Origin: a virus
Length of the DNA stretch: 29,252 nt
Reading direction: 5' to 3' (one strand)
IMG/VR virus record: IMGVR_UViG_3300042900_000515
Coordinates: 1-29,252 of that record
Below, piece by piece: positions 1 through 7,771 of this stretch; positions within the stretch are counted from its first letter, which is position 1, and each line of letters begins with the position of its first letter. The position numbers and the translations under genes are program-made. Under the pieces are notes generated by a model. The model saw only the letters and a program-made list of their open reading frames with translations. It did no database searches and was not told the DNA's origin.

Positions 1-338
1 GTTCCGGCAACAATTGATGTCATATCTAAGGATACGATACGTTTGTCCATTAAGTTTCTTGGACATTCCCCATTATAAATCATAATGGCAAGACCTTCAA
101 CGATTGCGGTTTTACCACAACCAGGTTCACCAATGATTATTGGGTTATTTTTCTTTCTACGTGAAAGGATTTGAGCAATTCGAGTAATTTCTCTTTCTCT
201 ACCAATAACCGGGTCAAGTTTACCCTCTTCAGCAAGTTTTATCAAATCTCTACTAAAATTGTCTAATACGGGTGTTGATGAGTCAGTCTTAACTGCTTTA
301 TTACCACCATTACTTCCACCATCCATAGATTCTGTCAT
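1..338 (-). CDS. ClpB/ClpC-type AAA+ ATPase, N-terminal part (cut by window edge)
   Basis: Hand translation of the minus strand from the ATG at 338-336 gives 112 codons open to the left edge. After about 20 Gly/Ser/Thr-rich residues comes the hallmark start of the first Clp AAA+ module: [20 protein letters not shown] (residues 25-44), then [16 protein letters not shown] and Walker A GEPGCGKT (70-77), then EGLA. Hsp100/Clp ATPases unfold proteins for disaggregation or for a partner protease. In cellular ClpA/B/C this block normally follows an N-terminal substrate-binding domain of about 140 residues. Here that domain is absent, so the phage form starts almost directly at the ATPase module. The gene is divergent from the structural genes and has its own host-type promoter at 395-426. 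ClpB versus ClpC cannot be decided because the rest lies outside the window. Confidence 0.9.
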   Translation of the reverse strand, partial: MTESMDGGSNGGNKAVKTDSSTPVLDNFSRDLIKLAEEGKLDPVIGREREITRIAQILSRRKKNNPIIIGEPGCGKTAIVEGLAIMIYNGECPRNLMDKRIVSLDMTSIVAG

Positions 339-394
339 AATTTATTTGTTTTAATTAAGTATAAGGATTATTTTCACTTTTTCAAATGATTCTA

Positions 395-426
395 CAAAAG
401 TAATACAAATAATTGGATGGACAAAA
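395..426 (-). promoter_or_regulatory. Host-type (Bacteroidota) promoter for the Clp gene
   Basis: Read on the minus strand, TACTTTTG (402-395) fits the Bacteroidota -7 box TAnnTTTG. A TTG of the -33 box (424-422) lies exactly 19 nt upstream. Transcription would begin near 388, giving a leader of about 50 nt to the ATG at 338. The same TTG-N19-TAnnTTTG arrangement occurs ahead of the other outward minus-strand gene at 29141, which strengthens both calls. Confidence 0.6.
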
Positions 427-439
427 CAAATTTTAATTA

Positions 440-447
440 TATTTATC
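440..447 (+). promoter_or_regulatory. TATTTATC element (late-promoter candidate, variant)
   Basis: This is a one-base variant of the TATTTATA element found ahead of most plus-strand units. It ends only 3 nt before the ATG at 451. If it were a -10 box, transcription would start inside the first codons, so here it may instead be a leader signal or support a leaderless message. Confidence 0.3.
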
Positions 448-450
448 AAT

Positions 451-792
451 ATGGAAAAAAGACCCGCTTGGAAAAAATATATGGACTTGGTTCATCCGGA
501 ATCTGAATTAACTGATGTCTACAGAAAAATTCGTCACGCCTTCCAAAGAGAGGGTTGGACTCAAGAACAATTGGAGAAACCCCCGTATTATCCTCAGGAT
601 ATTATGAATTACTATCAAAAAATATCTAATTTAGTGACTGACTTAAAAACTGAGATGAAAACTTATTTTGGTGATATTGACTCTGACGAATTTACTGATT
701 ACATTCATAGTAAATTAAAACATATAGATTTAGAAACACCTTTAAGAGATGGCAATATTAAAAGAAACAATTCAAGGGACGAAGATAATTAA
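451..792 (+). CDS. Hypothetical protein, 113 aa
   Basis: I do not recognise a family. The protein is hydrophilic with mixed charge, several Tyr and Trp residues (PPYYPQDIMNYYQ near residues 44-56) and a likely helical middle. It has no signal peptide or membrane segment. It is the first gene of the rightward cluster, divergent from the Clp gene. Its last 44 nt overlap the start of the KTSC gene in another frame, which points to translational coupling. The start at 451 is the first ATG after the intergenic region; no SD is present, as for nearly all genes here. Confidence 0.6.
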   Translation: MEKRPAWKKYMDLVHPESELTDVYRKIRHAFQREGWTQEQLEKPPYYPQDIMNYYQKISNLVTDLKTEMKTYFGDIDSDEFTDYIHSKLKHIDLETPLRDGNIKRNNSRDEDN

Positions 793-991
793 TGAAATCC
801 AATCGTCAAATGTTAAAAAAACAGAATACGATACTGAAACTAAAGTAATGTTAGTTGAGTTTAATAATGGACAAAAATACGAGTATGATGAGGTTCCTCA
901 CCAAGTATATACTCAATTCAGAATGGCGGAATCTCAAGGGAAATTCTTCTCAACAAAAATAGTTAAAACATACAAACACAAAAAACTTTAA
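749..991 (+). CDS. KTSC-domain protein, 80 aa
   Basis: The protein is almost entirely one KTSC-like domain (PF13619 type). SSNVKKTEYDTETKVMLVEF (residues 19-38) is followed by NNGQKYEYDEVP and then a helix ending in GKFFSTKI. In this family the pattern is SSN-[VI], a YD.. turn, a strand with L-V-F, a [Y]-x-[Y]-x-[VD]-P motif, and GK-[FY]-[FL]-N at the end. Here the final Asn of that motif is replaced by Ser. The family's molecular role is unknown; small KTSC proteins are common in phages and in bacteria, where one member is fused to a lysyl-tRNA synthetase. It overlaps the upstream gene by 44 nt. Confidence 0.75.
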   Translation: MAILKETIQGTKIINEIQSSNVKKTEYDTETKVMLVEFNNGQKYEYDEVPHQVYTQFRMAESQGKFFSTKIVKTYKHKKL

Positions 992-1009
992 CAATTATAG
1001 ATATTTAAG

Positions 1010-1017
1010 TATTTATA
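1010..1017 (+). promoter_or_regulatory. TATTTATA element
   Basis: Exact match to the recurring element, ending 4 nt before the ATG at 1022. The very short distance makes a classical -10 role hard to reconcile with translation from 1022 unless the message is leaderless. Confidence 0.35.
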
Positions 1018-1021
1018 GTTA

Positions 1022-1798
1022 ATGAGTAATCTAAAAAGTATATTATCTAGCTTTCATTTACAGGATGAACTAAATCCTAAGATTTGGGAATTACCTAATG
1101 AACGTGATATGTCCGACCCAAAAGGTCAGGTTGAAGTGATGGTTCCTAAGGTTAGAGAACGTCTATTAGAAATCGCCTATGAGTTCATAGAATTCTTAGG
1201 GGTTGATGTTATTATATCCGATGTTGTAATGACGGGTTCATTAGCCAATTACAATTGGTCCAAATATTCTGATGTTGATTTACACTTAATTGCCGACTTT
1301 GAACAATTCTCAGAAAAAGAACTCCCATTATATGAGGAACTCTTCAAATTAAAAAAAACTTTATTTAACGACAAACACAACATCAAAATCTATGGTTATG
1401 ATGTAGAACTTTATGTCCAAGACGAAGTTGAATCTCATTTTAGTAGTGGGGAATATTCAGTTTTATTTAATGAATGGAAAACCAAACCGTCAAAAGAAAA
1501 TGTTGAGATTGACACTAACTTAATTAAAACCAAATCTGAACATTGGATGAAAACAATTGATGAGGTTATTGATGACGTAAAAGAAGAACCATTACAGTCC
1601 GGAGTTGAGAGTATCAATAAGGTTAAGGATAAATTAAAAAAATATAGAACTGCCGGATTAGAAGATGGTGGTGAAATGTCTGATGAAAATTTAGTATTCA
1701 AAGTTTTGAGAAGAAATGGGTACATTCAAAAACTTTTTGATTTTCAAAATGAATACCAAGACAATAAACTTTCTTTGAAAGAAAAATCAATTAATTAG
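1022..1798 (+). CDS. Nucleotidyltransferase-fold protein (Pol-beta superfamily)
   Basis: Residues 70-88 read MTGSLANYNWSKYSDVDLH. This is the superfamily signature GS-x10-DxD, with Gly72/Ser73 in the nucleotide-binding turn and Asp84/Asp86 as metal ligands. A third acidic position fits Glu129 in YDVELYVQ (126-133). With all three acids present the protein is probably active, transferring a nucleotide from an NTP to an unknown acceptor. The rest (about 155-258) is a Lys/Glu-rich helical tail. At 258 aa it is longer than minimal MNT antitoxins, and there is no HEPN partner beside it, so a toxin-antitoxin reading is not supported. It ends in TAG, one of several TAG stops showing that TAG is not reassigned. 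Confidence 0.75.
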   Translation: MSNLKSILSSFHLQDELNPKIWELPNERDMSDPKGQVEVMVPKVRERLLEIAYEFIEFLGVDVIISDVVMTGSLANYNWSKYSDVDLHLIADFEQFSEKELPLYEELFKLKKTLFNDKHNIKIYGYDVELYVQDEVESHFSSGEYSVLFNEWKTKPSKENVEIDTNLIKTKSEHWMKTIDEVIDDVKEEPLQSGVESINKVKDKLKKYRTAGLEDGGEMSDENLVFKVLRRNGYIQKLFDFQNEYQDNKLSLKEKSIN

Positions 1799-1810
1799 TA
1801 GAAATAACGA

Positions 1811-1835
1811 CAGAATTATAACATTTTTAATTCTG
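1811..1835. repeat. 8-bp inverted repeat between two genes
   Basis: CAGAATTA (1811-1818) and TAATTCTG (1828-1835) can pair across a 9-nt loop, 13 nt after a stop codon. No T-run follows the right arm, so it is not a standard Rho-independent terminator. It may protect the 3' end of the message or be incidental in AT-rich DNA. Confidence 0.35.
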
Positions 1836-1839
1836 AACA

Positions 1840-1847
1840 TATTTATA
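1840..1847 (+). promoter_or_regulatory. TATTTATA element
   Basis: Exact copy, followed by an A-rich leader, 31 nt upstream of the ATG at 1879. This spacing suits a promoter -10 box with a leader of roughly 25 nt. Confidence 0.45.
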
Positions 1848-1878
1848 TATAAAATAATTCCAAACAAAAACACATAAA

Positions 1879-3231
1879 ATGGGAAACAATTTAAAACCGG
1901 TTGGTAGCGAAAAACTACAAGGAATGGAAAAAGTTCAACGTATCATGGAAATCGCTAGATATAAGGAGAATATTCCAAACCCTATTAATGAAGATAAATC
2001 TACAGAATATACTAAAGTTTTAGCGAACGGTAGAACTTATAAAATTGATAAGGAAAGAAATGGTTACGTACTTAAAAGTAGTATAAATGAATCAGCTAAT
2101 GAGTTCGATTATATGGAGCCTATGAAAAATAGAAAATATTATTCTTCATATTCTCAAGCGTTGAAACGTCTTAACCTAGTTGCTAAAGAAGTTAACGTTA
2201 ACGAAGGTAGTGAGAAAAACGTTAATTTATTTTATGAAAGTGAAAACGATGCAACCAAATACATTTTAAAAATGAAAGGTGGGGAAACTGACGAACAAGT
2301 TGCTCCGGCACCCGCTCCATCTGCGGCTCCTGCTCCGGCACCCGCTCCTGCTCCGGCACCCGCTCCGGCACCTGAAGAGATGTCAGAACCGGCACCTGAA
2401 GATATGGATTTAGGTGATGATATGGAAGATGACGACAACAATGAAGAAGTTACTTTAAAATCTATTCAAAAATTGACAGGTAAATTAGCTCAAAAATTAA
2501 GAGCGTTCCAAGAAACAGAAGAAGGTCAAGATATGACATCTAAAGATTCAAAATATGTTATTAACTCAATTTTGTCCGCAATAGATTTAGAATCTATTGA
2601 TGATGAAGACAAAGAAGAAATTGTTAATAAAATTGAAGGTACTGAAGATGAAGGTATGGGAGATTTTAACCCTGATGATATGGGTGATAATGAAGCTGAT
2701 TTTGGTGACGAAATGGGAGATGAAGAACCGGTTGCCCCTGAAGGAGAAATGGGTGAAGGTTTTGATGATTTTGAAATGAAATCAAGATTCAGAGATTTTG
2801 ATGATGACGAATTTAGTGAAATTAATTTAGAAAAAGATTTTGATTTTAAACCAAGACACCCAAAACATAGAAGTTTAAATCATCCTGATATTGACTCTAA
2901 ACACTCAGGTCACATTGAAGATATGATTGAAGGAATTTTTACTGAATCTAAAGTTGATAAAATTATAGAAGGTTATTTTAAATTGAACGATAAAGAACAA
3001 CAATTATTAGAATCTAAAAAAAGACAATCTAAATTAGTAACTGAAAATAAAAAAGCTAAAATTAATAAAATAAAACAATTGTCTGAAAGTATCTCTCAAG
3101 AAGTTGGTGCTAGAAAATTAATGGAAAAATATCCAAACGCTAAGTTGGTTGGTAAAACAAACAGACAAAATTTAGTATTTGAAATGAATGACAAACAATT
3201 AAGAGTTAATACAAAAGGTCAGGTTATATAA
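1879..3231 (+). CDS. Acidic multi-domain protein with Ala-Pro linker; possible virion/core protein
   Basis: 450 aa of unrecognised family. Residues 1-140 form a possibly globular N-terminal part (QGMEKVQRIMEIARY at 14-28). An Ala-Pro repeat linker follows (about 142-165), then a long Asp/Glu/Met/Gly-rich stretch (about 167-310) with a predicted helical island near 190-245. The C-terminal part (about 340-450) is Lys-rich and helical and ends in a compact segment around KLMEKYPNAKLVGKTNRQN. An acidic middle flanked by basic helical parts resembles the scaffold encoded at 23536-25047, so a core or head-internal role is possible but is inference. Its stop overlaps the next start (TAATG at 3229-3233), indicating coupled translation. 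Confidence 0.7.
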   Translation: MGNNLKPVGSEKLQGMEKVQRIMEIARYKENIPNPINEDKSTEYTKVLANGRTYKIDKERNGYVLKSSINESANEFDYMEPMKNRKYYSSYSQALKRLNLVAKEVNVNEGSEKNVNLFYESENDATKYILKMKGGETDEQVAPAPAPSAAPAPAPAPAPAPAPAPEEMSEPAPEDMDLGDDMEDDDNNEEVTLKSIQKLTGKLAQKLRAFQETEEGQDMTSKDSKYVINSILSAIDLESIDDEDKEEIVNKIEGTEDEGMGDFNPDDMGDNEADFGDEMGDEEPVAPEGEMGEGFDDFEMKSRFRDFDDDEFSEINLEKDFDFKPRHPKHRSLNHPDIDSKHSGHIEDMIEGIFTESKVDKIIEGYFKLNDKEQQLLESKKRQSKLVTENKKAKINKIKQLSESISQEVGARKLMEKYPNAKLVGKTNRQNLVFEMNDKQLRVNTKGQVI

Positions 3232-3641
3232 TGAGTTATTTAATATATGTTAATGAATTAGGTCCTAATTATAAAGGTGATAACATATATGAATTTATTT
3301 TCTCGGATAGTTCAGAAGACGTTTGGGGTGAATCTTGGGAATCAAAACCGTCTAACGGTTACCCACTCCCACCGGACATAGAACACATAAAAACAGTAGG
3401 AGTTTTGAAGAATGACCAAATCACAATGTCAGTAATTCAAAACTCTGACTATTTTTCGATGATAGATTCAATGGATGATATAATCGCATTATGTTGGGAA
3501 AACGAAAGTGAAGACGTTGATTTCACACGTCAAAGAAGATTGGTGTTTAAGTTTGGAGAAACAGAACAATCAGTCAAAGATAAATTATACGAAAGAGATA
3601 TCGTATTAGAGTTTGAAAAAAAAATCGAATATGAACACTAA
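3231..3641 (+). CDS. Hypothetical protein, 136 aa
   Basis: No family recognised. It is a soluble, acidic protein with aromatic-rich segments (SSEDVWGESWESKPSNGYPL near residues 27-46). The C-terminal half looks helix-strand-helix and ends in a highly charged tail. No signal peptide or membrane segment is visible. It shares an A with the preceding stop codon (TAATG) and overlaps the next gene by 11 nt when that gene starts at 3631. It therefore sits in a tightly coupled stretch of the rightward unit, which implies a function tied to its neighbours. Confidence 0.65.
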   Translation: MSYLIYVNELGPNYKGDNIYEFIFSDSSEDVWGESWESKPSNGYPLPPDIEHIKTVGVLKNDQITMSVIQNSDYFSMIDSMDDIIALCWENESEDVDFTRQRRLVFKFGETEQSVKDKLYERDIVLEFEKKIEYEH

Positions 3642-4569
3642 TCAAAAAAAATTAAAACTAGTGAAGGAGGGAATTAAAGCGTCTACTCTAAATAAAATGA
3701 CTGATAGTCAGGTTGATGTGTTGTTCAGTAAATTACAAGAACAAGTTAGTACGGTAACTGAACCTGCTAAAACAGGATATAAAGTTGGTGATAAAGGTGG
3801 TAATTTACCTGCAACACCTAAAGGGTATAATGTAAAGAAAAATCCTGATGGGACTATTCTTGCAACCCCTAACGAACAAGACAATACTTTAAATGTTGTC
3901 CAAGACCCTGACGCGACTGAGGACGGTATGGGTATGTTTGAAGAAAAAGAAATTGATGAAAAATTTGAATCAAAAAAACAACAAAAATATTTCTTCGCTA
4001 AATGTGGTGATGGAAAAACAAAAGAACAAAAAAAATGGTGTAAAATGGCTGATGAGTTTGCTGAAAAGACTAACTTTGCCAAACTTCCTGAAAAGAAAAA
4101 AGAAACCAAAGAAGGTTATGATGATATGGTTGGTGGGGCTTTAAATAAAATTGCTCAATCCAAATTAAGTCAGGTAAAACCAAGTGTTACTATGGGAGAA
4201 AGTAAAATTGAAAAAGAAATTATGAGACTTGTAGAAAAACACATTACACCAAAAATGTCTAAAAAAGATTTTAATAATCTTTTAGAAGGAGACACAAAGA
4301 CAGCTCCGGCGAAACCAAAGGTTAGTCCTGGTACAAAACCAAAACATCCATTCCAACCGGACCCTGATAAAAAAGGAGCTCCTAAAGCAAAAAAAAGAGT
4401 GATGGATGAGGATACAAAAACTGCACCGGCAAAACCAAAAGTTAATCCGGGAACAAAACCAAAACATCCTTTTGCTCCGGACCCAAGTAAACAAGGTGCT
4501 CCAAAAGCAATTAAAAGAGAATTACCAAGTTTTTTAAAATTCAATCAGTTAGGACTTAAAACAAAATAA
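3631..4569 (+). CDS. Lys-rich protein with SKKQQ motif and duplicated 40-residue tail repeat
   Basis: The start is placed at the ATG at 3631; a TTG at 3613 is in frame but would lengthen the overlap with the previous gene. The protein is about 312 aa. Near residue 117 it has ESKKQQKYFFAKCGDGKTKE, which recalls the short 'SKKQQRFF' motif of DUF3008-type and related phage proteins. An Asp/Glu/Lys-rich helical middle follows, containing ESKIEKEIMRLVEKHITP. The C-terminus consists of two tandem copies of a 40-residue Pro/Lys-rich unit (TKTAPAKPK..PGTKPKHPF) and a short basic tail. The repeat looks disordered and could bind nucleic acid or an acidic partner. It lies 2 nt upstream of the next gene. 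Function unknown. Confidence 0.65.
   Translation: MNTNQKKLKLVKEGIKASTLNKMTDSQVDVLFSKLQEQVSTVTEPAKTGYKVGDKGGNLPATPKGYNVKKNPDGTILATPNEQDNTLNVVQDPDATEDGMGMFEEKEIDEKFESKKQQKYFFAKCGDGKTKEQKKWCKMADEFAEKTNFAKLPEKKKETKEGYDDMVGGALNKIAQSKLSQVKPSVTMGESKIEKEIMRLVEKHITPKMSKKDFNNLLEGDTKTAPAKPKVSPGTKPKHPFQPDPDKKGAPKAKKRVMDEDTKTAPAKPKVNPGTKPKHPFAPDPSKQGAPKAIKRELPSFLKFNQLGLKTK
4291..4527 (+). repeat. Tandem 120-bp coding repeat, two copies
   Basis: Copy 1 spans 4291-4410 and copy 2 starts at 4411. Both encode D-T-K-T-A-P-A-K-P-K-V-[SN]-P-G-T-K-P-K-H-P and then F-[QA]-P-D-P. Third codon positions differ in many places (for example gacacaaagaca against gatacaaaaact), so the duplication is old or held by protein-level selection. 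Confidence 0.85.
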
Positions 4570-4571
4570 TT

Positions 4572-5960
4572 ATGAGCGTAAATTTAAAAATGGAAAAAAT
4601 ATTGAAAGCCAAAAGTGACTTAGATAAAAAATTAGTTAATGAAGGGTTAACCAATAATCAAACAACTATGTTGAACGAAATTAATCGTCGTTTAAATGAG
4701 GCTCCTGTTAGTTATGATGGTCCTGAAAGAATGGAACCGGGTATTGAAAGACAAATTAATCAAAGAGAAACCCCATATAAAGAACATCCAGCATTACCAC
4801 AAGATGGTGATAGAGATTTCATTGAAATGATTACCTCTCAACGATTTAAAGACTCTGTAGACAAAGTAAGAAGATTTTTAGGTGATACTACACCAATTCA
4901 GGGAAATAATCCAATGATGGGGCTAATGAGTTCTGTAATGGGTAGTTTACAACAAATTAAAAGAGTTGAAGTTCAAAACAAAGAATATCTTGAAAACTTG
5001 GCAGTTGATTTAGTTAAAAAAGAATTAGGTATTCCTGAAGGTCAATTACAGTTTGAGGTTGAATTAGTTAATGGACCAATGGGAGCGTCTGAAGGAATGC
5101 AAACACAACCGGAACAACCGGACGAAGAAGATGTCGAAGAAGCATTCAAAGAAAGCGAAGAACACCAAGAAGAAATAGAAGACTTTATGGATTCTATGGA
5201 AAAATTCAATTTAGAGAAAGCAAAAAGAAGAATGATTAATTCATTAGTTCAAGGAGCGGCATTTAAAGGTGGACATATGTATACATTAGTTAGTGACGAG
5301 ATAAATAGATTAAGTCCAAACTTATTAAACCTATATGGTGTTACACAATCATTGATGGAACACTTATATTGGTTATATCCGGATATGGAAAATATGGCCG
5401 GTGGTGGAGGTGGTCAAATGGGACAATCAGAATCTGACCCTGAAACTGACCCACCAACAATTAAAGCGAAAGCATTTACATTCCCTTTATTAGTTCACGA
5501 AATAGTTAAAGGTATTTATTCATTATATGGTGACCAAGGATTACCAAACGACCCTGTTCAAAGAAGTATGGTTGTCGGTGCTGAGGATACATTACCAGCA
5601 GAAATATGGGATTCAAGATTAGGTCCAATATTTTGGGAAAAATTCAGAGATTCTTGGCCTGATAAATTATATGAAGACGACCAAAGACACCTTCAACAAT
5701 ACTTATTTATGAAATTGTCTCAATTAGAGGCGAAAGATTTTATTGTATTAGCGAAAGCCATTATGGCTGATAAACCTGAAGCAAAAGAGGTAATAAATAG
5801 AATGGTTGCAGAAATCGTTGAAATCCTTAAAAACCACGAGTATGAATCAAAAATGTCTGATGACGAAGATGATGAAGACGATAGTGAAAATTATGGTGAT
5901 TACGGATTTGATGACTTAGATGACTTAGATGATATTGATTTATCTTCGTTAGGATTCTAA
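4572..5960 (+). CDS. Conserved-looking hypothetical protein upstream of terminase, 462 aa
   Basis: No family recognised. Residues 1-60 are helical and charged. A middle section (about 80-200) contains PMMGLMSSVMGSLQQIKRVE and ends in an acidic patch. A well-ordered region (about 205-420) is rich in Trp/Tyr/Leu (LMEHLYWLYPDMENM, FPLLVHEIVKGIYSLYGDQG, IFWEKFRDSWPDKLYEDDQR). The last 35 residues are nearly all Asp/Glu/Tyr/Gly (DDEDDEDDSENYGDYGFDDL). A Gly-rich loop lies near residue 276. It has no signal peptide. The position directly before TerL, 21 nt away, suggests a packaging or head-completion role, but nothing in the sequence proves it. Confidence 0.7.
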   Translation: MSVNLKMEKILKAKSDLDKKLVNEGLTNNQTTMLNEINRRLNEAPVSYDGPERMEPGIERQINQRETPYKEHPALPQDGDRDFIEMITSQRFKDSVDKVRRFLGDTTPIQGNNPMMGLMSSVMGSLQQIKRVEVQNKEYLENLAVDLVKKELGIPEGQLQFEVELVNGPMGASEGMQTQPEQPDEEDVEEAFKESEEHQEEIEDFMDSMEKFNLEKAKRRMINSLVQGAAFKGGHMYTLVSDEINRLSPNLLNLYGVTQSLMEHLYWLYPDMENMAGGGGGQMGQSESDPETDPPTIKAKAFTFPLLVHEIVKGIYSLYGDQGLPNDPVQRSMVVGAEDTLPAEIWDSRLGPIFWEKFRDSWPDKLYEDDQRHLQQYLFMKLSQLEAKDFIVLAKAIMADKPEAKEVINRMVAEIVEILKNHEYESKMSDDEDDEDDSENYGDYGFDDLDDLDDIDLSSLGF

Positions 5961-5981
5961 AAATTACCGACAACAGTATGT

Positions 5982-7751
5982 ATGTCGAATTTAACAAAAG
6001 AACAAGTATTAATAGAATACGTAAAATGTAGTAGAGATATTGAATACGCACTTAAGACGTATTTAGAAACTTATGATAACACCGTTAAAAAATATGTTCC
6101 ATTGGAACTTTTTCCGGACCAGTTAACATTACTGAATGACTACGAAGAATACAATGAGAATATAGCATTAAAATACAGACAGGCCGGGGTATCAACAGTT
6201 ACCGCGGCTTGGATGTCTAAAAAACTTGTATTCGCAAGAAAAGAAACTCCCGAAAAAATATTAATTATCGCCAATAAGTTGGATACTTCATTGGAGATGG
6301 CGAACAAGATAAAAGCGTTCGTTGGTCAATGGCCGTCTTGGACAGGTGTAGATTTTGATAAAGCAAAAAATTCCCAAAAACATTATAAGTTAACAAACGG
6401 ATGTGAGGTTAAAGCCGTTGCAACATCTAAGGATGCCTTGCGTGGATTTACACCAACCATACTTGTATTTGATGAGGCGGCGTTTATTGAGGCAGATAGT
6501 GATTTCTGGTCTGCCTGTATGGCGTCCCTATCTACGGGGGGTAAAGTAATTGTGGTTTCAACACCTAACGGTTATGACGCAATTTACTATGAAATATACG
6601 ACCAAGCGTTACGTAATATGAATGACTTCAAAATTACGGAAATGTTTTGGTATCGAGACCCAAGATACACCAAAGATTTATTTTTTGTTAAAACAGATAA
6701 CATTATTCATTATTTGTTAAACAAAGAGGAATATGACCCTAATGGATTTATTGATTGGGGTAGTAAATCATATGACGCTCGAAACTTTGATGATGTTAAA
6801 TTATTAATGAATGACGGATACAAACCTTGTTCATCTTGGTTTGAGGCGATGGTTAAGAAATTAAAATACGATAAACGTAAGGTTTCTCAGGAGTTAGAAT
6901 GTAACTTTTTAGGTTCCGGAGATAACGTATTTGATTCTCTTATGATGCAAGATATTCGTGAAAATCAAATCCAAGAACCTATTAACAAATTGATGGGGAA
7001 TGCTCTTTGGATTTGGAAGGAACCGGTTGTTGGACATAAATACATTATGGGTGTCGACGTTTCCCGTGGGGATTCTGAAGATTTTAGTTCATTTCAAATT
7101 GTTGATTTTGATGAAAGAGAACAAGTTGCTGAATATGTTGGTAAATTACCACCCGATACTATGGCTGAAATTTGTCATAAATGGGCTGTTATATATTCTT
7201 GTTTTGTCGTTATCGATATTACAGGTGGTATGGGTGTTGCAACTTCAAGAAAACTCCAAGAAATGAATTATCGTGATTTATATGTTGATGGTGTTGATGT
7301 CTCTAACAAATGGAAATACGACCCAGCCGCGGCAGATAAAATTCCGGGATTAAATTTTAATAATAAAAGGGTTCAAATTATTGCCTCATTTGAAGAGGCG
7401 ATGAGACATAAATTTAGGATTTATAGTTCTCGTTTAAATAATGAGATGAACACCTTTGTATATATCAATGGTAGACCTGACCACCAAAAAGGACATCACG
7501 ATGATTTAATTATGTCAATCGCGATGGCGACGTATGTTGCGGAGTCTTCTTTTGGAAAATTAACTAAAGTTACGGAACAAACTAAAGCGATGTTAGATTC
7601 TTGGTCCGTTAACAATAATGAATCAATTAAAGAAAACATCAATTTTAACCCTGTAATCCCACATTATCAAGATAGAATAAATCAATTTAACAGCCAACAA
7701 GTTAGTCGAGACGATTATCAAAAATATGGTTGGTTATTTGGCGGAATGTAA
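5982..7751 (+). CDS. terL: Terminase large subunit (gp17-like packaging ATPase/nuclease)
   Basis: 589 aa, close to T4 gp17 (610 aa). It powers DNA translocation into the prohead and cuts concatemers. In the ATPase domain the P-loop position reads KYRQAGVST (64-72), a deviant Walker A without the usual GK[TS]; a Lys or Arg just before the loop may substitute. Walker B is ILVFDEAAFIE, with Asp164/Glu165. The coupling motif VIVVSTPNG follows. The nuclease domain has the RNase H-like acids Asp359 (GVDVSRGDSEDFSS), Asp412 (VVIDITGGMGVATS) and Asp507/508 (KGHHDDLIMS). These correspond to T4 Asp401, Glu458 and Asp542, with Asp in place of the T4 Glu. No small terminase is recognisable nearby. An unusual feature is that five fibre-type genes separate it from the portal gene. 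Confidence 0.95.
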   Translation: MSNLTKEQVLIEYVKCSRDIEYALKTYLETYDNTVKKYVPLELFPDQLTLLNDYEEYNENIALKYRQAGVSTVTAAWMSKKLVFARKETPEKILIIANKLDTSLEMANKIKAFVGQWPSWTGVDFDKAKNSQKHYKLTNGCEVKAVATSKDALRGFTPTILVFDEAAFIEADSDFWSACMASLSTGGKVIVVSTPNGYDAIYYEIYDQALRNMNDFKITEMFWYRDPRYTKDLFFVKTDNIIHYLLNKEEYDPNGFIDWGSKSYDARNFDDVKLLMNDGYKPCSSWFEAMVKKLKYDKRKVSQELECNFLGSGDNVFDSLMMQDIRENQIQEPINKLMGNALWIWKEPVVGHKYIMGVDVSRGDSEDFSSFQIVDFDEREQVAEYVGKLPPDTMAEICHKWAVIYSCFVVIDITGGMGVATSRKLQEMNYRDLYVDGVDVSNKWKYDPAAADKIPGLNFNNKRVQIIASFEEAMRHKFRIYSSRLNNEMNTFVYINGRPDHQKGHHDDLIMSIAMATYVAESSFGKLTKVTEQTKAMLDSWSVNNNESIKENINFNPVIPHYQDRINQFNSQQVSRDDYQKYGWLFGGM

Positions 7752-7759
7752 TATTTATT
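7752..7759 (+). promoter_or_regulatory. TATTTATT element (variant)
   Basis: It begins immediately after the terminase stop codon and lies 12 nt upstream of the first fibre gene's ATG, with one mismatch to TATTTATA. Confidence 0.35.
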
Positions 7760-7771
7760 TAAAAAGAATAA

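Noticed and set aside
1022-1798. MNT/HEPN toxin-antitoxin pair
   Set aside because: Only the nucleotidyltransferase fold is present; neither neighbour shows the HEPN RxxxxH motif, and the protein is longer than typical MNT antitoxins.
3613-3630. TTG at 3613 as the start of the SKKQQ-motif protein
   Set aside because: An ATG lies at 3631, all neighbours use ATG, and the longer form adds only a Lys-rich stub made of the A-run in the overlapping gene.
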